A stretch of 43,673 nucleotides of DNA from Acidobacteriota bacterium (GCA_026394075.1 JAPKYX010000081.1:1-43673), one strand, 5' to 3'; counted from the stretch's first letter, positions 22,592 through 31,500 are shown. Made by a program: numbers and translations. The notes: a model not told the origin generated them from the letters alone.

Positions 22592-23388
22592 TCGCTGATC
22601 GTCATCGAAGGCCCGGCTGGGGCACCGACGGTCTTCACGCGCTCCAGCAACGTCCGCGCCAGTTCGAAAAACGGCAAAGCGACGGTGTGGCTTTCGCCAA
22701 ACATCGCCACCGGCTGACCGGTATCGCCGCCTTCGCAGATCGCTCCATCCAGGCCCAGACGACCCAGAAACGCGACGTTCATCGCGGTTGCCGTCCGCTC
22801 GCCACCACCGGAGCCGAACGGCCCGCCGCTCATGTTCTCGACGATGCCCAGAATCTCGACCCGCAGCTGCTGGAACATTCCAATGGCCTTGCGCGCATCT
22901 TCAAGCGAGACCGCGGAAGGCGTAGTCACCACCACGCCGCCCGTCAAGGGCGTGGACTGCAGCAACGAAAGCTGAACGTCGCCAGTACCGGGTGGCAGGT
23001 CGATGATCAGGAAGTCCAACGTGGCCCATTCGACGCTCCGCAGAAACTGCTGGATGACGGAATGCAGCATCGGTCCGCGCCAGATCAGTGGTTTGTCGCC
23101 GGGTGACAGAAAGCCCATCGACATCACTTTCAAGCCCTTGGCGGAAATGGGGCGGATCTTGTCGCCGCTGCCGAGCGGCTGTTCCTGCGTGCCCAGCATG
23201 GTGGGGACATTAGGGCCATAGACATCGGCATCCAGCAGGCCCACCTTGTAGCCCATCCCGGAAAGCGCCAGCGCCAGGTTGACCGAAACCGTGGTTTTGC
23301 CGACGCCTCCTTTTCCCGATCCAACGGCAATGATGTGATCAATGCCGGGAATTGGCTGCTTCGGCGGTTGTGGCGGTGTAGGACCCAT
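22588..23388 (-). CDS. Mrp/NBP35-type P-loop ATPase lacking the CxxC motif
   Basis: A 266-residue Mrp (ApbC/NBP35) family ATPase. The deviant Walker A GSGKGGVGKT is at 23-32, followed by VGLLDADVYGPNVPTML and the family boxes GDKPLIWRGPMLH and DFLIIDLPPGTGD. These proteins scaffold and deliver iron-sulfur clusters. The N-terminal DUF59/MIP18 domain is absent; the protein starts with a proline-rich 12-residue lead. More striking, VENMSGG (183-189) runs straight into PFGSGGGE, so the usual CPxC cluster-binding pair between these blocks is deleted; only one cysteine remains near the end (219). It may not bridge a cluster in the usual way, or it may have another carrier role. The start at 23388 is an ATG. 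The gene is convergent with purS. Confidence 0.88.
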   Translation of the reverse strand: MGPTPPQPPKQPIPGIDHIIAVGSGKGGVGKTTVSVNLALALSGMGYKVGLLDADVYGPNVPTMLGTQEQPLGSGDKIRPISAKGLKVMSMGFLSPGDKPLIWRGPMLHSVIQQFLRSVEWATLDFLIIDLPPGTGDVQLSLLQSTPLTGGVVVTTPSAVSLEDARKAIGMFQQLRVEILGIVENMSGGPFGSGGGERTATAMNVAFLGRLGLDGAICEGGDTGQPVAMFGESHTVALPFFELARTLLERVKTVGAPAGPSMTISD

Positions 23389-23512
23389 CTCCTACCAGTG
23401 TGCCACTACCAAGCCCAACGCGTGAATCTTGACAGCCGAATACGTGTGTCGATCCGGCGTGGGAGGTAGCACCCTTGTCGCCATCGGAGGAACTCGATAT
23501 CATGTTCGCGCA

Positions 23513-25972
23513 ATGCGCTTCCTGTTCACTTATATAGCCTTGAGCGTCTGGGCCTGGGCCCAGGACGATGAGGCGTTGAAGATTCTGGACCGCAACTGCG
23601 CCAGTTGCCATGGAGCCGCGCAGATGGGCGGACTCGATTTGCGGCAACGGGAATCGATGTTGAAAGGCGGTGTCCGGGGTGCGGCCGTGGTGCCGGGCAA
23701 GGCCTCGGACAGCCTGATCTATCAGGCCGTGCTGCGCCAGGGAGCACTGCAGATGCCGCCGGGCAAGAAGGGGCTCAGCGAAGCCGAGGTGGCGACGCTG
23801 AAGTCCTGGATTGATCGTGGCGCCAACTGGGGCGGCGGGGCACTGACGGCGCAACCTTCCTGGTGGTCGTTCAAGAAAGTCACCCGGCCGGCGGTGCCCA
23901 GCGGAACCGCCACCAACCCGATTGATGCGTTCGTACTGGCCAAGTTATCCGAGCAGAAGCTGAAGCCGGTGGCCCGCGCGGATCGCCGCACCTTAATCCG
24001 ACGCGCCACGTTTGACTTGCTGGGCCTGCCGCCGTCGCCAGCGGAAGTAGCCGCATTCGTCGCTGACGCCTCGCCCGATGCTTACGCCAAGCTCGTCGAC
24101 CGGCTGCTGGCCTCGCCACAGTATGGCGAACGCTGGGGCCGCCACTGGTTGGATGTCGTGCGCTATGCCGATACGGGTGGCTTTGAGACGGATATCTACT
24201 TCCCCAACGCCTGGCGCTATCGCGATTACGTCATCAAGTCGTTCAATCAGGACAAGCCTTACAACCGCTTTGTGCAGGAGCAAGTGGCCGGTGATGAACT
24301 CTTCCCCGATGACCTGGACCTGAACGGCGGCTTCCAGATCGCACCGGAGAAGCTGAAGAACCTGGACGCCAAGATCGCCACGGGGCTTTATACGATTGGC
24401 CCGGCCTATCATGAGGCCGCGCTGTTTGGCGGCCAGGAGCGCTACGAATGGCTGACCGATGTCGTGGACACGACCGGTGAAGCGTTTCTGGGCCTGACGC
24501 TCGGTTGCTCGCGTTGCCACAACCACAAGTTCGACCCGCTGACGCAGCGCGAGTATCACAGCATGATGGCCATCTTCGCCGGCAGCGAAGAGCGGGAAAT
24601 TCCGGTCATCGCCAAGTTCAATATTTTCGGCTTTAAGTCCGGCTACCCGACGTGGCTGAAGGTGGAAGAGATCAAGGGCGCCATCAACCGCATCGATCAA
24701 GCGGCCCGCAAGCGCGTAGTCGAGCAGGTCCGCAGCCGCTTCCCGGCGGAAGTGCTGGCGGCCTACGATGTGCCCGTCGATAAGCGGTCAGCTGCGCAGC
24801 GTGGTTTGGCCGCCAAGTTTGAAGCGGCCCTCACGACGGCGGGCCTGCAAGAAAATGCCGAAGGCAAGGAGGCGGACATTCCGCTGACTCCGGCCGAAAG
24901 CGCGGAGCGCGAGCGGTTGATCGTCGAACTAGGCCAAGCATCACTCAAAGCCAACCCCGTCATGCAGACTGCCACGGTGCTGGGCCATGCCGAAACCGTG
25001 CCTGAGATCCACGTCACCCATCGCGGTGATTGGCGGGCCAAGGGCGACAAGGTGAACCCCGGCTTCCCGGCGGTGATCGCGGCCGGCAAGACGGTGGTGG
25101 ATTCGCCCGAACTGAAGCTACAGCGCCGCAAGTCGCTCGCATTATGGCTGACTGATCCGGAGCATCCGCTGACCGCCCGCGTCATCGTCAATCGCGTCTG
25201 GCACTGGCATTTCGGGCGGGGCATTGTGGCGACGCCGAACGACTTTGGCCGTCAGGGCGAAGAGCCGACGCATCCGGAACTGCTGGACTATCTGGCGAGT
25301 GAATTTGTGGCCCAGGGCTGGAGCATCAAGCAACTGCACCGCTCGATTATGCTGTCGGAGACCTATCAACGGTCCAGCGAGTTCAGCGAGGCCAACGCGC
25401 GCATCGATGCCAATAACCGCTACCTGTGGCGCATGAACCGTCTGCGGCTGGATGCGGAGACGCTGCGTGATGCGGTGCTCTCCACCAGCGGCGAGCTGAA
25501 CCTGAAGGCCGGGGGCCGTCCGGTGATCCCGAAGTTGAGCCGCGAGGAGTACACCGTGATGTGGGCCCGCAACCAGTGGCCGGAAGCGCTGGACCCGCGG
25601 GAGCATACGCGCCGCAGTGTCTATCTCTATGTGAAGCGCACGTTCCCGATGCCAATGCTGTCCACCTTTGATGTGCCGGACACCACCATGAGCTGTTCCC
25701 GCCGCGATAGCACCACGGTGGCTCCGCAAGCGCTGACGCTGATGAATGGCGAGTTTATGGTGTCTCAGGCGGCGCGGATGGCCGCCTCAATTGCAGCCCA
25801 GACTACGGGCGGTCCTGCTGCTTGGGTGGACGCCGCCTGGGTGAAGGCGCTGCACCGAAAGCCCACCGCTGCGGAACGCGGAAAGGCATTGGCTCTGGTG
25901 ACCGACCAAGCCAGCTTGGCCCGGTTCTGTCTGGTGATGCTGAACATGAATGAGTTCTTGTACGTCGATTAA
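23513..25972 (+). CDS. Planctomycete-cytochrome/DUF1549/DUF1553 protein (PSD1 family)
   Basis: An 819-residue exported protein. The signal peptide is 1-16 (ending WAWAQ). A c-type heme motif CASCH (29-33) opens the PSCyt1 domain; DUF1549 begins near residue 130 and carries WGRHWLDVVRYADT and a second CSRCH (in GCSRCHNHKFDPL). DUF1553 fills the C-terminal part, with NRVWHWHFGRGIV, DFGRQGEEPTHPELLD, and SLALWLTDPEHP. The family is common in Planctomycetes and Acidobacteria, always next to a DUF1501 protein, and is linked to breakdown of complex carbohydrates, although its chemistry is not settled. A TATCAT hexamer (23498-23503) lies 9 bases before the ATG; an apparent longer frame to 23429 lacks a signal peptide. 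It is followed at 11 bases by the DUF1501 gene. Confidence 0.93.
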   Translation: MRFLFTYIALSVWAWAQDDEALKILDRNCASCHGAAQMGGLDLRQRESMLKGGVRGAAVVPGKASDSLIYQAVLRQGALQMPPGKKGLSEAEVATLKSWIDRGANWGGGALTAQPSWWSFKKVTRPAVPSGTATNPIDAFVLAKLSEQKLKPVARADRRTLIRRATFDLLGLPPSPAEVAAFVADASPDAYAKLVDRLLASPQYGERWGRHWLDVVRYADTGGFETDIYFPNAWRYRDYVIKSFNQDKPYNRFVQEQVAGDELFPDDLDLNGGFQIAPEKLKNLDAKIATGLYTIGPAYHEAALFGGQERYEWLTDVVDTTGEAFLGLTLGCSRCHNHKFDPLTQREYHSMMAIFAGSEEREIPVIAKFNIFGFKSGYPTWLKVEEIKGAINRIDQAARKRVVEQVRSRFPAEVLAAYDVPVDKRSAAQRGLAAKFEAALTTAGLQENAEGKEADIPLTPAESAERERLIVELGQASLKANPVMQTATVLGHAETVPEIHVTHRGDWRAKGDKVNPGFPAVIAAGKTVVDSPELKLQRRKSLALWLTDPEHPLTARVIVNRVWHWHFGRGIVATPNDFGRQGEEPTHPELLDYLASEFVAQGWSIKQLHRSIMLSETYQRSSEFSEANARIDANNRYLWRMNRLRLDAETLRDAVLSTSGELNLKAGGRPVIPKLSREEYTVMWARNQWPEALDPREHTRRSVYLYVKRTFPMPMLSTFDVPDTTMSCSRRDSTTVAPQALTLMNGEFMVSQAARMAASIAAQTTGGPAAWVDAAWVKALHRKPTAAERGKALALVTDQASLARFCLVMLNMNEFLYVD

Positions 25973-25983
25973 GGAAGCCTGCT

Positions 25984-27450
25984 ATGTCCTACTTTTGTGA
26001 AAAGACCCTGCGTACTGCCTCGCGACGCGAGTTTCTCGAAAAGAGCGGTTTGGGCTTTGGCGCATTGGCCGCTGGGCTGATGCTGGGCGAGAACGCACAG
26101 GCGGCTCCGGTCACCAATCCGTTCGCGCCAAAAGCGCCGCACTTTCCGGCCAAGGGCAAGAGCGTCATCTTCCTGTTTATGCACGGCGGACCCAGCCATC
26201 TGGATACCTTTGACCCCAAGCCGCTGCTGAACAAGCTGGATGGCAAGCCAATTCCGCCTAGCTTCGGCAAAGTCGATTTCCAGTTCTCGAACATGGACAA
26301 GACGCCGCTGATGGGCACTCCGCGCGTCTTCAAGAAGCGCGGCCAATCGGGGCTTGAGATTTCGGACCTGTTTGAGAATGTCGCGCAGCATGCGGACGAT
26401 CTGGCTGTCATCCGCTCCTGCCACCATGACGGCTTTACGCACGTTACTGGACAGACGTGGATGAACACCGGCTGGGGCCGGATTGGGCGGCCGAGCGTTG
26501 GGTCCTGGGTGGTCTACGGGTTGGGCAATGAGAGCGAGAATCTGCCGGCCTATGTGGTGATGCTGGATGGCGGCATCAAGGCCGGCGCACCGGCTTACGG
26601 CTCGGGCTTTCTGCCGGCGGCCTATCAGGGGACGACGCTGCGCAGCGAGGGCGCGCCGATCCTGAACGTCAACCGCCCGGAAGGGATTAGCGCCACCCAG
26701 CAGCGCGAGATGTTCGACCTGCTGAACACCTACAACGAGCAGCACCGCGTGCCCCGCAGCGACGACAGCGAACTGGCCGCGCGCATGGCGTCCTATGAGC
26801 TGGCCTTCAAAATGCAAATGTCGGTGCCGGAGGTGGCGGACCTGAAATCAGAATCAGATGCCACGCGCAAGCTCTATGGCCTGGATGATCCCATGAGTGC
26901 GGAGTTCGGCACGCAGTGTCTGATGGCGCGCCGCCTGGTGGAGAAAGGCGTCCGCTTTGTCCAGCTCTACTCTGGCGGCCGCAAGGGCGCGGAAGTGGGC
27001 TGGGATGGCCACAATGAGTGTGACCAGAACCACCAGTTCATGGCCCGCAAAGTGGACAAGCCGATCGCGGGTCTGCTGGCCGATTTGAAGTCGCGCGGCC
27101 TGCTCGACAGCACGGTGGTGCTATGGGGCGGCGACTTTGGGCGCACACCGTTCACGGATGGGGCTGAAGGCGGCGGGGGCAACCGCAATGGCCGGGATCA
27201 CAACCCCTATGGCTTCTCGGTCTGGATGGCGGGCGGCGGCATCAAGGGCGGCAAGGCGATTGGTGCCACCGACGAGATCGGCTTGAAGGCCACCGAGGAC
27301 AAAGTGACCATGCACGACCTGCACGGCACGTTGCTGGGTCTGCTGGGTGTCGATCACAAACGCCTGACGTACTTCTTCCAGGGCCGCGAATTCCGGCTGA
27401 CCGATGTGGGCGGCGAGAACAATCTGGTGGCTCGCTTGACGCGGGCCTAG
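25984..27450 (+). CDS. DUF1501 protein with Tat signal
   Basis: A 488-residue alkaline-phosphatase-superfamily-like DUF1501 protein. The N-terminus has a twin-arginine signal: SRREFLEKSGLGFGALAAGL (13-32). Family landmarks include KSVIFLFMHGGPSHLDTFDPKP, QHADDLAVIRSCHHDGFTHV, GVRFVQLYSGG, VVLWGGDFGRTPF, HDLHGTLLGLLGVDHKRLTY and the closing FQGREFRLTDVGG. Members of this family always accompany PSCyt/DUF1549/DUF1553 proteins, and the two are co-transcribed here (11 bases apart, with an AGGAAG ribosome-binding site). The Tat route suggests that it is exported folded, possibly with metal. The reaction is not known; a sulfatase- or phosphatase-like fold is suggested by distant similarity. Confidence 0.93.
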   Translation: MSYFCEKTLRTASRREFLEKSGLGFGALAAGLMLGENAQAAPVTNPFAPKAPHFPAKGKSVIFLFMHGGPSHLDTFDPKPLLNKLDGKPIPPSFGKVDFQFSNMDKTPLMGTPRVFKKRGQSGLEISDLFENVAQHADDLAVIRSCHHDGFTHVTGQTWMNTGWGRIGRPSVGSWVVYGLGNESENLPAYVVMLDGGIKAGAPAYGSGFLPAAYQGTTLRSEGAPILNVNRPEGISATQQREMFDLLNTYNEQHRVPRSDDSELAARMASYELAFKMQMSVPEVADLKSESDATRKLYGLDDPMSAEFGTQCLMARRLVEKGVRFVQLYSGGRKGAEVGWDGHNECDQNHQFMARKVDKPIAGLLADLKSRGLLDSTVVLWGGDFGRTPFTDGAEGGGGNRNGRDHNPYGFSVWMAGGGIKGGKAIGATDEIGLKATEDKVTMHDLHGTLLGLLGVDHKRLTYFFQGREFRLTDVGGENNLVARLTRA

Positions 27451-27480
27451 CCGTCCATCGTAAACCGCTCCCTCGTGGTC

Positions 27481-27514
27481 GCGGCTCGGTAACGCGCAAA
27501 TTCTACCGAGCCGC
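27481..27514. terminator. Hairpin terminator between convergent genes
   Basis: A perfect 11-base-pair stem (GCGGCTCGGTA, 12-base loop, complement) sits between the DUF1501 stop and the convergent BadF-type gene. It lacks a T-run and could serve both strands. Confidence 0.6.
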
Positions 27515-27564
27515 GCGCGCCAGCAAGCGGTGTGTGGGCGCTCCGCCGCCCTCCACCTAACGCG

Positions 27565-28491
27565 CTATTTGAGGAACGCCGGAACGTCTTTCAACTCGAC
27601 GTCCAGCCCCGCATGGCGATAGGCCTCGATCAGTGCGCCCGCGGCAGGGCCCATCTCCGGCGGGCCGCAGCGGTTGGCGTCTTCCAGTTCCACCAGCATC
27701 CGGTACCGCCACAGCAGCAGCTCACTTTGGAAGGCACCGCCGATCCAGGCCACGCGGGCCACTTCGCCGGGCTGGAACAGCATGCCCCGCAAGGCGGACG
27801 TGTACCCGGCCAGCTGCTGCGCGGCGGCGTGCAATAGATCTCGCGCCACGTCATCGCCGTCCACCGCTGCCTCGTCCACCAGCTTCGATAGCGCAGCGAT
27901 CTTGGGCCGTGGCCAATCGGTGGTGTAGAACTGATGCAACAGATCGTTGACGCTCAGGGCCTCGGTGGCGGCCAACAGGCGGCCGGTCAACACGGTGCGC
28001 GGTCCCCAGCCTTCCTCTTCGCGCAGAGCCGCCCGCAGAGCTTGGCGCGTCAGGTCAAAGCCGCCGCCCTCGTCACCAAACACATAGCCCCAGCCTCCGG
28101 CGCGCGCCGTCCGGCCATCGCGCGCGCGGCCAAAGGTGAACTGCCCGGTGCCGGCAATCGTGATGATGCCCGGCTCCCCGGCGGTGGCTCCCGTGAGCGC
28201 GATCAAGCCGTCATTCGTCGCAAAGATCTTCGCGCCGGGAAACATTTCGGCCAGCAACTGTTCTTTGTCGGCCGGGCCGCCGGAGAAGCCGCCGCAGACC
28301 GCCGTGAACTTCATGCCCGCGCCGCCCGCCGCATCGACGCAGCCCGTAATGGCGTTGATGAACTTGTTGCGCCCCGCCGGACCCTTGACGTGGTTGCATT
28401 CGCCACCTCGGCCGTAGCCCACCACCCGGCCGGTGTCGTCGCCGATCAGCGCGGTGGTTGATGATTGTCCGCCATCAATTCCTAGAAACAT
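27565..28491 (-). CDS. BadF/BadG/BcrA/BcrD-type ATPase, probable N-acetylglucosamine kinase
   Basis: A 308-residue ASKHA-fold protein. FLGIDGGQSSTTALI (2-16) is the phosphate-1 motif, with ATNDGLIALTGAT and PGIITIAGTGQFTFG further on, matching the eukaryotic/bacterial N-acetylglucosamine kinase-like branch of the family rather than the benzoyl-CoA reductase activators. Likely it phosphorylates an amino sugar such as GlcNAc at position 6 during cell-wall recycling or chitin use. The longer open frame (to 28749) is antisense to the upstream glycosyltransferase-like gene and is rejected; the ATG at 28491 has a GAGAGG site. It lies 11 bases after the stop of that gene and may share its transcript. 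Confidence 0.85.
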   Translation of the reverse strand: MFLGIDGGQSSTTALIGDDTGRVVGYGRGGECNHVKGPAGRNKFINAITGCVDAAGGAGMKFTAVCGGFSGGPADKEQLLAEMFPGAKIFATNDGLIALTGATAGEPGIITIAGTGQFTFGRARDGRTARAGGWGYVFGDEGGGFDLTRQALRAALREEEGWGPRTVLTGRLLAATEALSVNDLLHQFYTTDWPRPKIAALSKLVDEAAVDGDDVARDLLHAAAQQLAGYTSALRGMLFQPGEVARVAWIGGAFQSELLLWRYRMLVELEDANRCGPPEMGPAAGALIEAYRHAGLDVELKDVPAFLK

Positions 28492-28502
28492 GTTTGATCC
28501 TC

Positions 28503-30413
28503 TCAATCCAGCCGGTAGAGCTTGGTCGTTCCGCGTTCGCCCAGTTCGGTCAAGCCCCATTCGGCGCGCCGGTCGCGGAAATCGGCGTAGCCCAAGTCCG
28601 GGCTGTCGATCAACAGATACTTGATGCCGAGTGCCTTCACGGTATCCGCGGCAAGGCGGCGCAGATTGGGCGGCGGGTCGGCCCAGCTTTCGGTGCGCTG
28701 TGCGCCGTCGATGTGCATCCTCACCCCGTATTGATCCCGCGTCAACCACAGCGAAACGCGGGTGACCTCTTGATCAAACGTCAGCTCCAACCACTGCCCG
28801 GCAGTGACCGGCCAGCCACAATGCCAGCGCGTCAACGGATTGCCGTCGAAGGCCAGCGCGGTCTCAAAGTCATAGTGCGAGGCCTTTAGGGAGACGGGGC
28901 GGGGAAGGATCTCCGAGATGCTCCAGCGGTCCGGGGCGTTGCCGGTGTCTTGAAAGATGCGCACGACGCGACGCGGTGTCGCCCAGGCAAAATCGTGCCG
29001 CCACGTCGGCTGGAAGGCATCCACCGAGGGTGCGGCCAGGATGTCTCGGATCTGATACCCATGGGCCGAGTTCATCGACACCGTGACGCGCCGGGACGTG
29101 TACGCCTCCGGCATGCCGGACCAAGTGAAGACGCGCTCGCCTGCCGGGACGAAGGTTTCGACCAATCGCGCGGCGTACTGCTTGTAGACGGCCGGCCAGG
29201 AGAGCACCAGGTGCAACAGCACCACCGCCGACCCCAGCCACGTCCACCGGCACAACCGCTTCGCCATGCCCACGGCGAGAAACGGCAGCGCGGGGATCAA
29301 AAAGCGGGTGCCGACGTTCAGCGGGTATGTCGCGCCGGCCCACAGCCAGCCCCATTCCGTGATGCCCAGCGGTGCCAGCAGAAAGATCGGACCCAGAAAG
29401 CCGCCCAGCTTCTCGCCCCGCACCGTGATGTTGGTCACCCATTCGCGGAGGCTTTCGACACCGTAGTGGCGCATCCATTCGGAGTACTCGCGCTCAAACG
29501 CCACCGTGATGTGCGGGTTGGGGAATACGGCATTGGCAAACGGCGCCACCGGGTTACCCAGCCAGAGCCAGTTCCGGATCAACCAGGGCAGCATGAAGAT
29601 CAGTGCAACGCCCAGGATCACCATGGCCCGCTTGCGGTGATGCCACATTGCATAGATCAAGGCCAAGCCCGCGGTGTACTTCGCCGCAAACGCAAACCCC
29701 GCCAGCACGCCCATCGGGACCGCCGGCTTCTCACCGCGCGCCAGCACGTAGAGCGCGAACCAGACCGCCGCCACGGCCACATCGACATAGGCGCTAATGC
29801 CATCGACGCCGACGATGGGGCTGGCATAGACCAGCAACGCCGCTACCGTGCCCACTCGCCCCGGAAACGTCTGCGCGATCATCAGCGCTAGCGAGACCAG
29901 AAAGCTGAAGTGCACCAGCGCCGCCGCGGAGTGACGGCCAAACGTATAGGCGAACAGGAACAGCATCTCGACGCCCTGCGACAAGCTGGCGTACATGTTG
30001 TCCGGGATCGGCATCAGGCGGTGCTCGCGGTAGTAGCGCGCCACCAGGCCCAAGTGGTAGGCCATGCCATCGGGACTCATCTCCGGCGCGGCGGCGTTCA
30101 GAAAGTAGAGCACGGTGAAGGGTGCAAAGCCCGCCCAGAACCATCTTTCAACCGGCGGCCAATCCAGCGCGGCCCAAGCCTTGCGCCACGTCGCCCCGCC
30201 GATCAACAGGAGGCCCAAGGCGAGGAACGTGCCCTTGTAGACCAGTCCCGTCATGCCCAGCGTGAAGACGGCCAAGCTCAAAATTGCGCTGCCGGTGACG
30301 AAGGCTAGTGGGAAGGAGAAGCGCGTCCTCACTCGCTGTCCCAACAAGGCTCCAGCGGCGATGCTTGCCGCGACGGTGAGAAGCCAGCCGAACAGGATGT
30401 AGACGAGCGCCAC
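28503..30413 (-). CDS. Polytopic GT-C-like membrane protein with C-terminal discoidin-like domain
   Basis: A 636-residue inner-membrane protein. Residues 1-420 contain ten or more transmembrane helices, e.g. LVYILFGWLLTVAASIAAGA near the N-terminus. A periplasmic loop with AAPEMSPDGMAYHLGLVARYY resembles the acceptor-loop region of GT-C-fold (PMT/Dpm-dependent) glycosyltransferases. The C-terminal soluble part (about 440-636) has ALAFDGNPLTRWHCGWPV, GQWLELTFDQEV and VSLWLTRDQ, a pattern of F5/8-type C (discoidin) carbohydrate-binding beta-sandwiches, followed by a short alpha/beta end. It would transfer a polyprenyl-linked sugar outside the cytoplasm; the donor and acceptor are unknown. The start is a GTG, 8 bases after the preceding lipoprotein stop, so it belongs to the nth operon. 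Confidence 0.83.
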   Translation of the reverse strand: MALVYILFGWLLTVAASIAAGALLGQRVRTRFSFPLAFVTGSAILSLAVFTLGMTGLVYKGTFLALGLLLIGGATWRKAWAALDWPPVERWFWAGFAPFTVLYFLNAAAPEMSPDGMAYHLGLVARYYREHRLMPIPDNMYASLSQGVEMLFLFAYTFGRHSAAALVHFSFLVSLALMIAQTFPGRVGTVAALLVYASPIVGVDGISAYVDVAVAAVWFALYVLARGEKPAVPMGVLAGFAFAAKYTAGLALIYAMWHHRKRAMVILGVALIFMLPWLIRNWLWLGNPVAPFANAVFPNPHITVAFEREYSEWMRHYGVESLREWVTNITVRGEKLGGFLGPIFLLAPLGITEWGWLWAGATYPLNVGTRFLIPALPFLAVGMAKRLCRWTWLGSAVVLLHLVLSWPAVYKQYAARLVETFVPAGERVFTWSGMPEAYTSRRVTVSMNSAHGYQIRDILAAPSVDAFQPTWRHDFAWATPRRVVRIFQDTGNAPDRWSISEILPRPVSLKASHYDFETALAFDGNPLTRWHCGWPVTAGQWLELTFDQEVTRVSLWLTRDQYGVRMHIDGAQRTESWADPPPNLRRLAADTVKALGIKYLLIDSPDLGYADFRDRRAEWGLTELGERGTTKLYRLD

Positions 30414-30421
30414 GGGTCGCC

Positions 30422-30796
30422 TTAAGGCTCCAGTTCAACCCGCTTCAGCAGCACTGGCGCATCCGCTTCAATCTCGATGACGGGCACCGTCTTCGGCACC
30501 AGCGTTCCTGCGGGGATAGCGGCACTGATGGGGCACGCCCCGGCACCCACCGCACGAGCGTTGACGAAGACGCGAACGGTGCCATCGCAGCTGACCTTCA
30601 CGCGCTGGGCGCTCTCGCGGTAGAGCCGTACGGTCTCTTTGGCGGTTTGCTTGTTGAGATCTACGGCAGCGGCATGATCCCTGGGCTCCGGCCCCAGGAA
30701 TGGCTTGCGTTCGCCTTGCGGCATCCAGGTGTTGGGGTGGTTGACGCAGCCCGCCAACAGCAGCGGCAGCGCCAAGACGAGCCAGCGCGCCGTCAT
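30422..30796 (-). CDS. Small lipoprotein of unknown function
   Basis: A 124-residue lipoprotein I do not recognise. The signal sequence is MTARWLVLALPLLLAGC with the lipidated Cys17. The mature part begins NHPNTWMPQGERKPFLGPE, an extended segment, and goes on with two cysteines (in KVSCDGTV and GAGACPIS), which could form a disulfide, and a closing beta-rich part (VPVIEIEADAPVLLKRVELEP) that resembles an Ig-like strand set. Its ATG overlaps the stop of nth (ATGA), so the two are translated together, although no functional link is obvious. An upstream in-frame start at 30847 would lie inside nth and is rejected. Confidence 0.75.
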   Translation of the reverse strand: MTARWLVLALPLLLAGCVNHPNTWMPQGERKPFLGPEPRDHAAAVDLNKQTAKETVRLYRESAQRVKVSCDGTVRVFVNARAVGAGACPISAAIPAGTLVPKTVPVIEIEADAPVLLKRVELEP

Positions 30797-31494
30797 ACGG
30801 TCTTGTCCTTGGCGTAGCAGAGCGTCTCCATGGGGCACTCGGCGCACTTGGGGTTGCGCGCGGTGCAGAAGCCGCGGCCGTGGTGGATCAGTTGGTGGGA
30901 GAACTGAATCCAGCGCGATTGCGGCAGCAGCTTCACCAGATCACGCTCAATCTTTTCGGGCGTCGTCTCGCGCGTCAGGTCCAGGCGCTGCGACAGGCGT
31001 GAGACGTGGGTATCGACGACGACGCCGCTGGCAATGCCGAAGGCGGTGCCGAGCACGACATTGGCGGTCTTGCGCGCCGCGCCGGGCACGGTCAGCAGTT
31101 GATCGATGTCCTGCGGAATTTCGCCGCCGAACTCGCCCAGGATCTTCTTGGCGGCGCCGATCACCGACTTGGCCTTGTTGTTGAAAAAGCCGGTCGAATG
31201 GATGTCCACGGCCAGTTCCGCCTGGCTGACGGCGGCGAAATCTTCGATGGTGGGGTACTTGGCAAACAGGCCGGGCGTCACTTTGTTGACGCGTTCATCG
31301 GTACACTGGGCCGAGAGAATGGTGGCGACCAGCAATTCCCAGGCATTGGTGTGGTGCAGCGCGCAGGTGACGTTCGGGAACATCTGGTCCAGCAGGGCGA
31401 GGATCCGTTCCACGCGCGCCTTGCGTTCGACGGCCGTTTTCGGTTTGGTGACGGAATGAGCCGCCACCGGTTTTGCAGCTTTCTTGAGGGCCAA
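30793..31494 (-). CDS. nth: Endonuclease III (DNA glycosylase/AP lyase)
   Basis: A 233-residue base-excision repair enzyme that removes oxidised pyrimidines and nicks the AP site. The HhH motif region has LLTVPGAARKTANVVLGTAFG with the catalytic lysine, and VVDTHVSRLSQRL carries the catalytic Asp. The 4Fe-4S loop is CTARNPKCAECPMETLC (C-x6-C-x2-C-x5-C). A basic 22-residue lead (KKAAKPVAAHSVTKPKTAVERK) precedes the fold. The start is TTG with no ribosome-binding site, but a TAAAAT box lies 6 bases upstream on the minus strand, suggesting a leaderless transcript. It is the first gene of a four-gene run (nth, lipoprotein, GT-C-like protein, BadF-type kinase) and diverges from the TMTC-like gene. 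Confidence 0.95.
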   Translation of the reverse strand: MALKKAAKPVAAHSVTKPKTAVERKARVERILALLDQMFPNVTCALHHTNAWELLVATILSAQCTDERVNKVTPGLFAKYPTIEDFAAVSQAELAVDIHSTGFFNNKAKSVIGAAKKILGEFGGEIPQDIDQLLTVPGAARKTANVVLGTAFGIASGVVVDTHVSRLSQRLDLTRETTPEKIERDLVKLLPQSRWIQFSHQLIHHGRGFCTARNPKCAECPMETLCYAKDKTV

Positions 31495-31500
31495 CCCGCG

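Noticed and set aside
23429..23512. Upstream extension of the PSD1 protein
   Set aside because: The first 28 residues would precede a good signal peptide (MRFLFTYIALSVWAWAQ), so the ATG at 23513 is preferred.
27565..28749. Longer start for the BadF-type kinase
   Set aside because: The extra 86 residues are antisense-like; FLGIDGGQSSTT with a good ribosome-binding site marks the true N-terminus at 28491.
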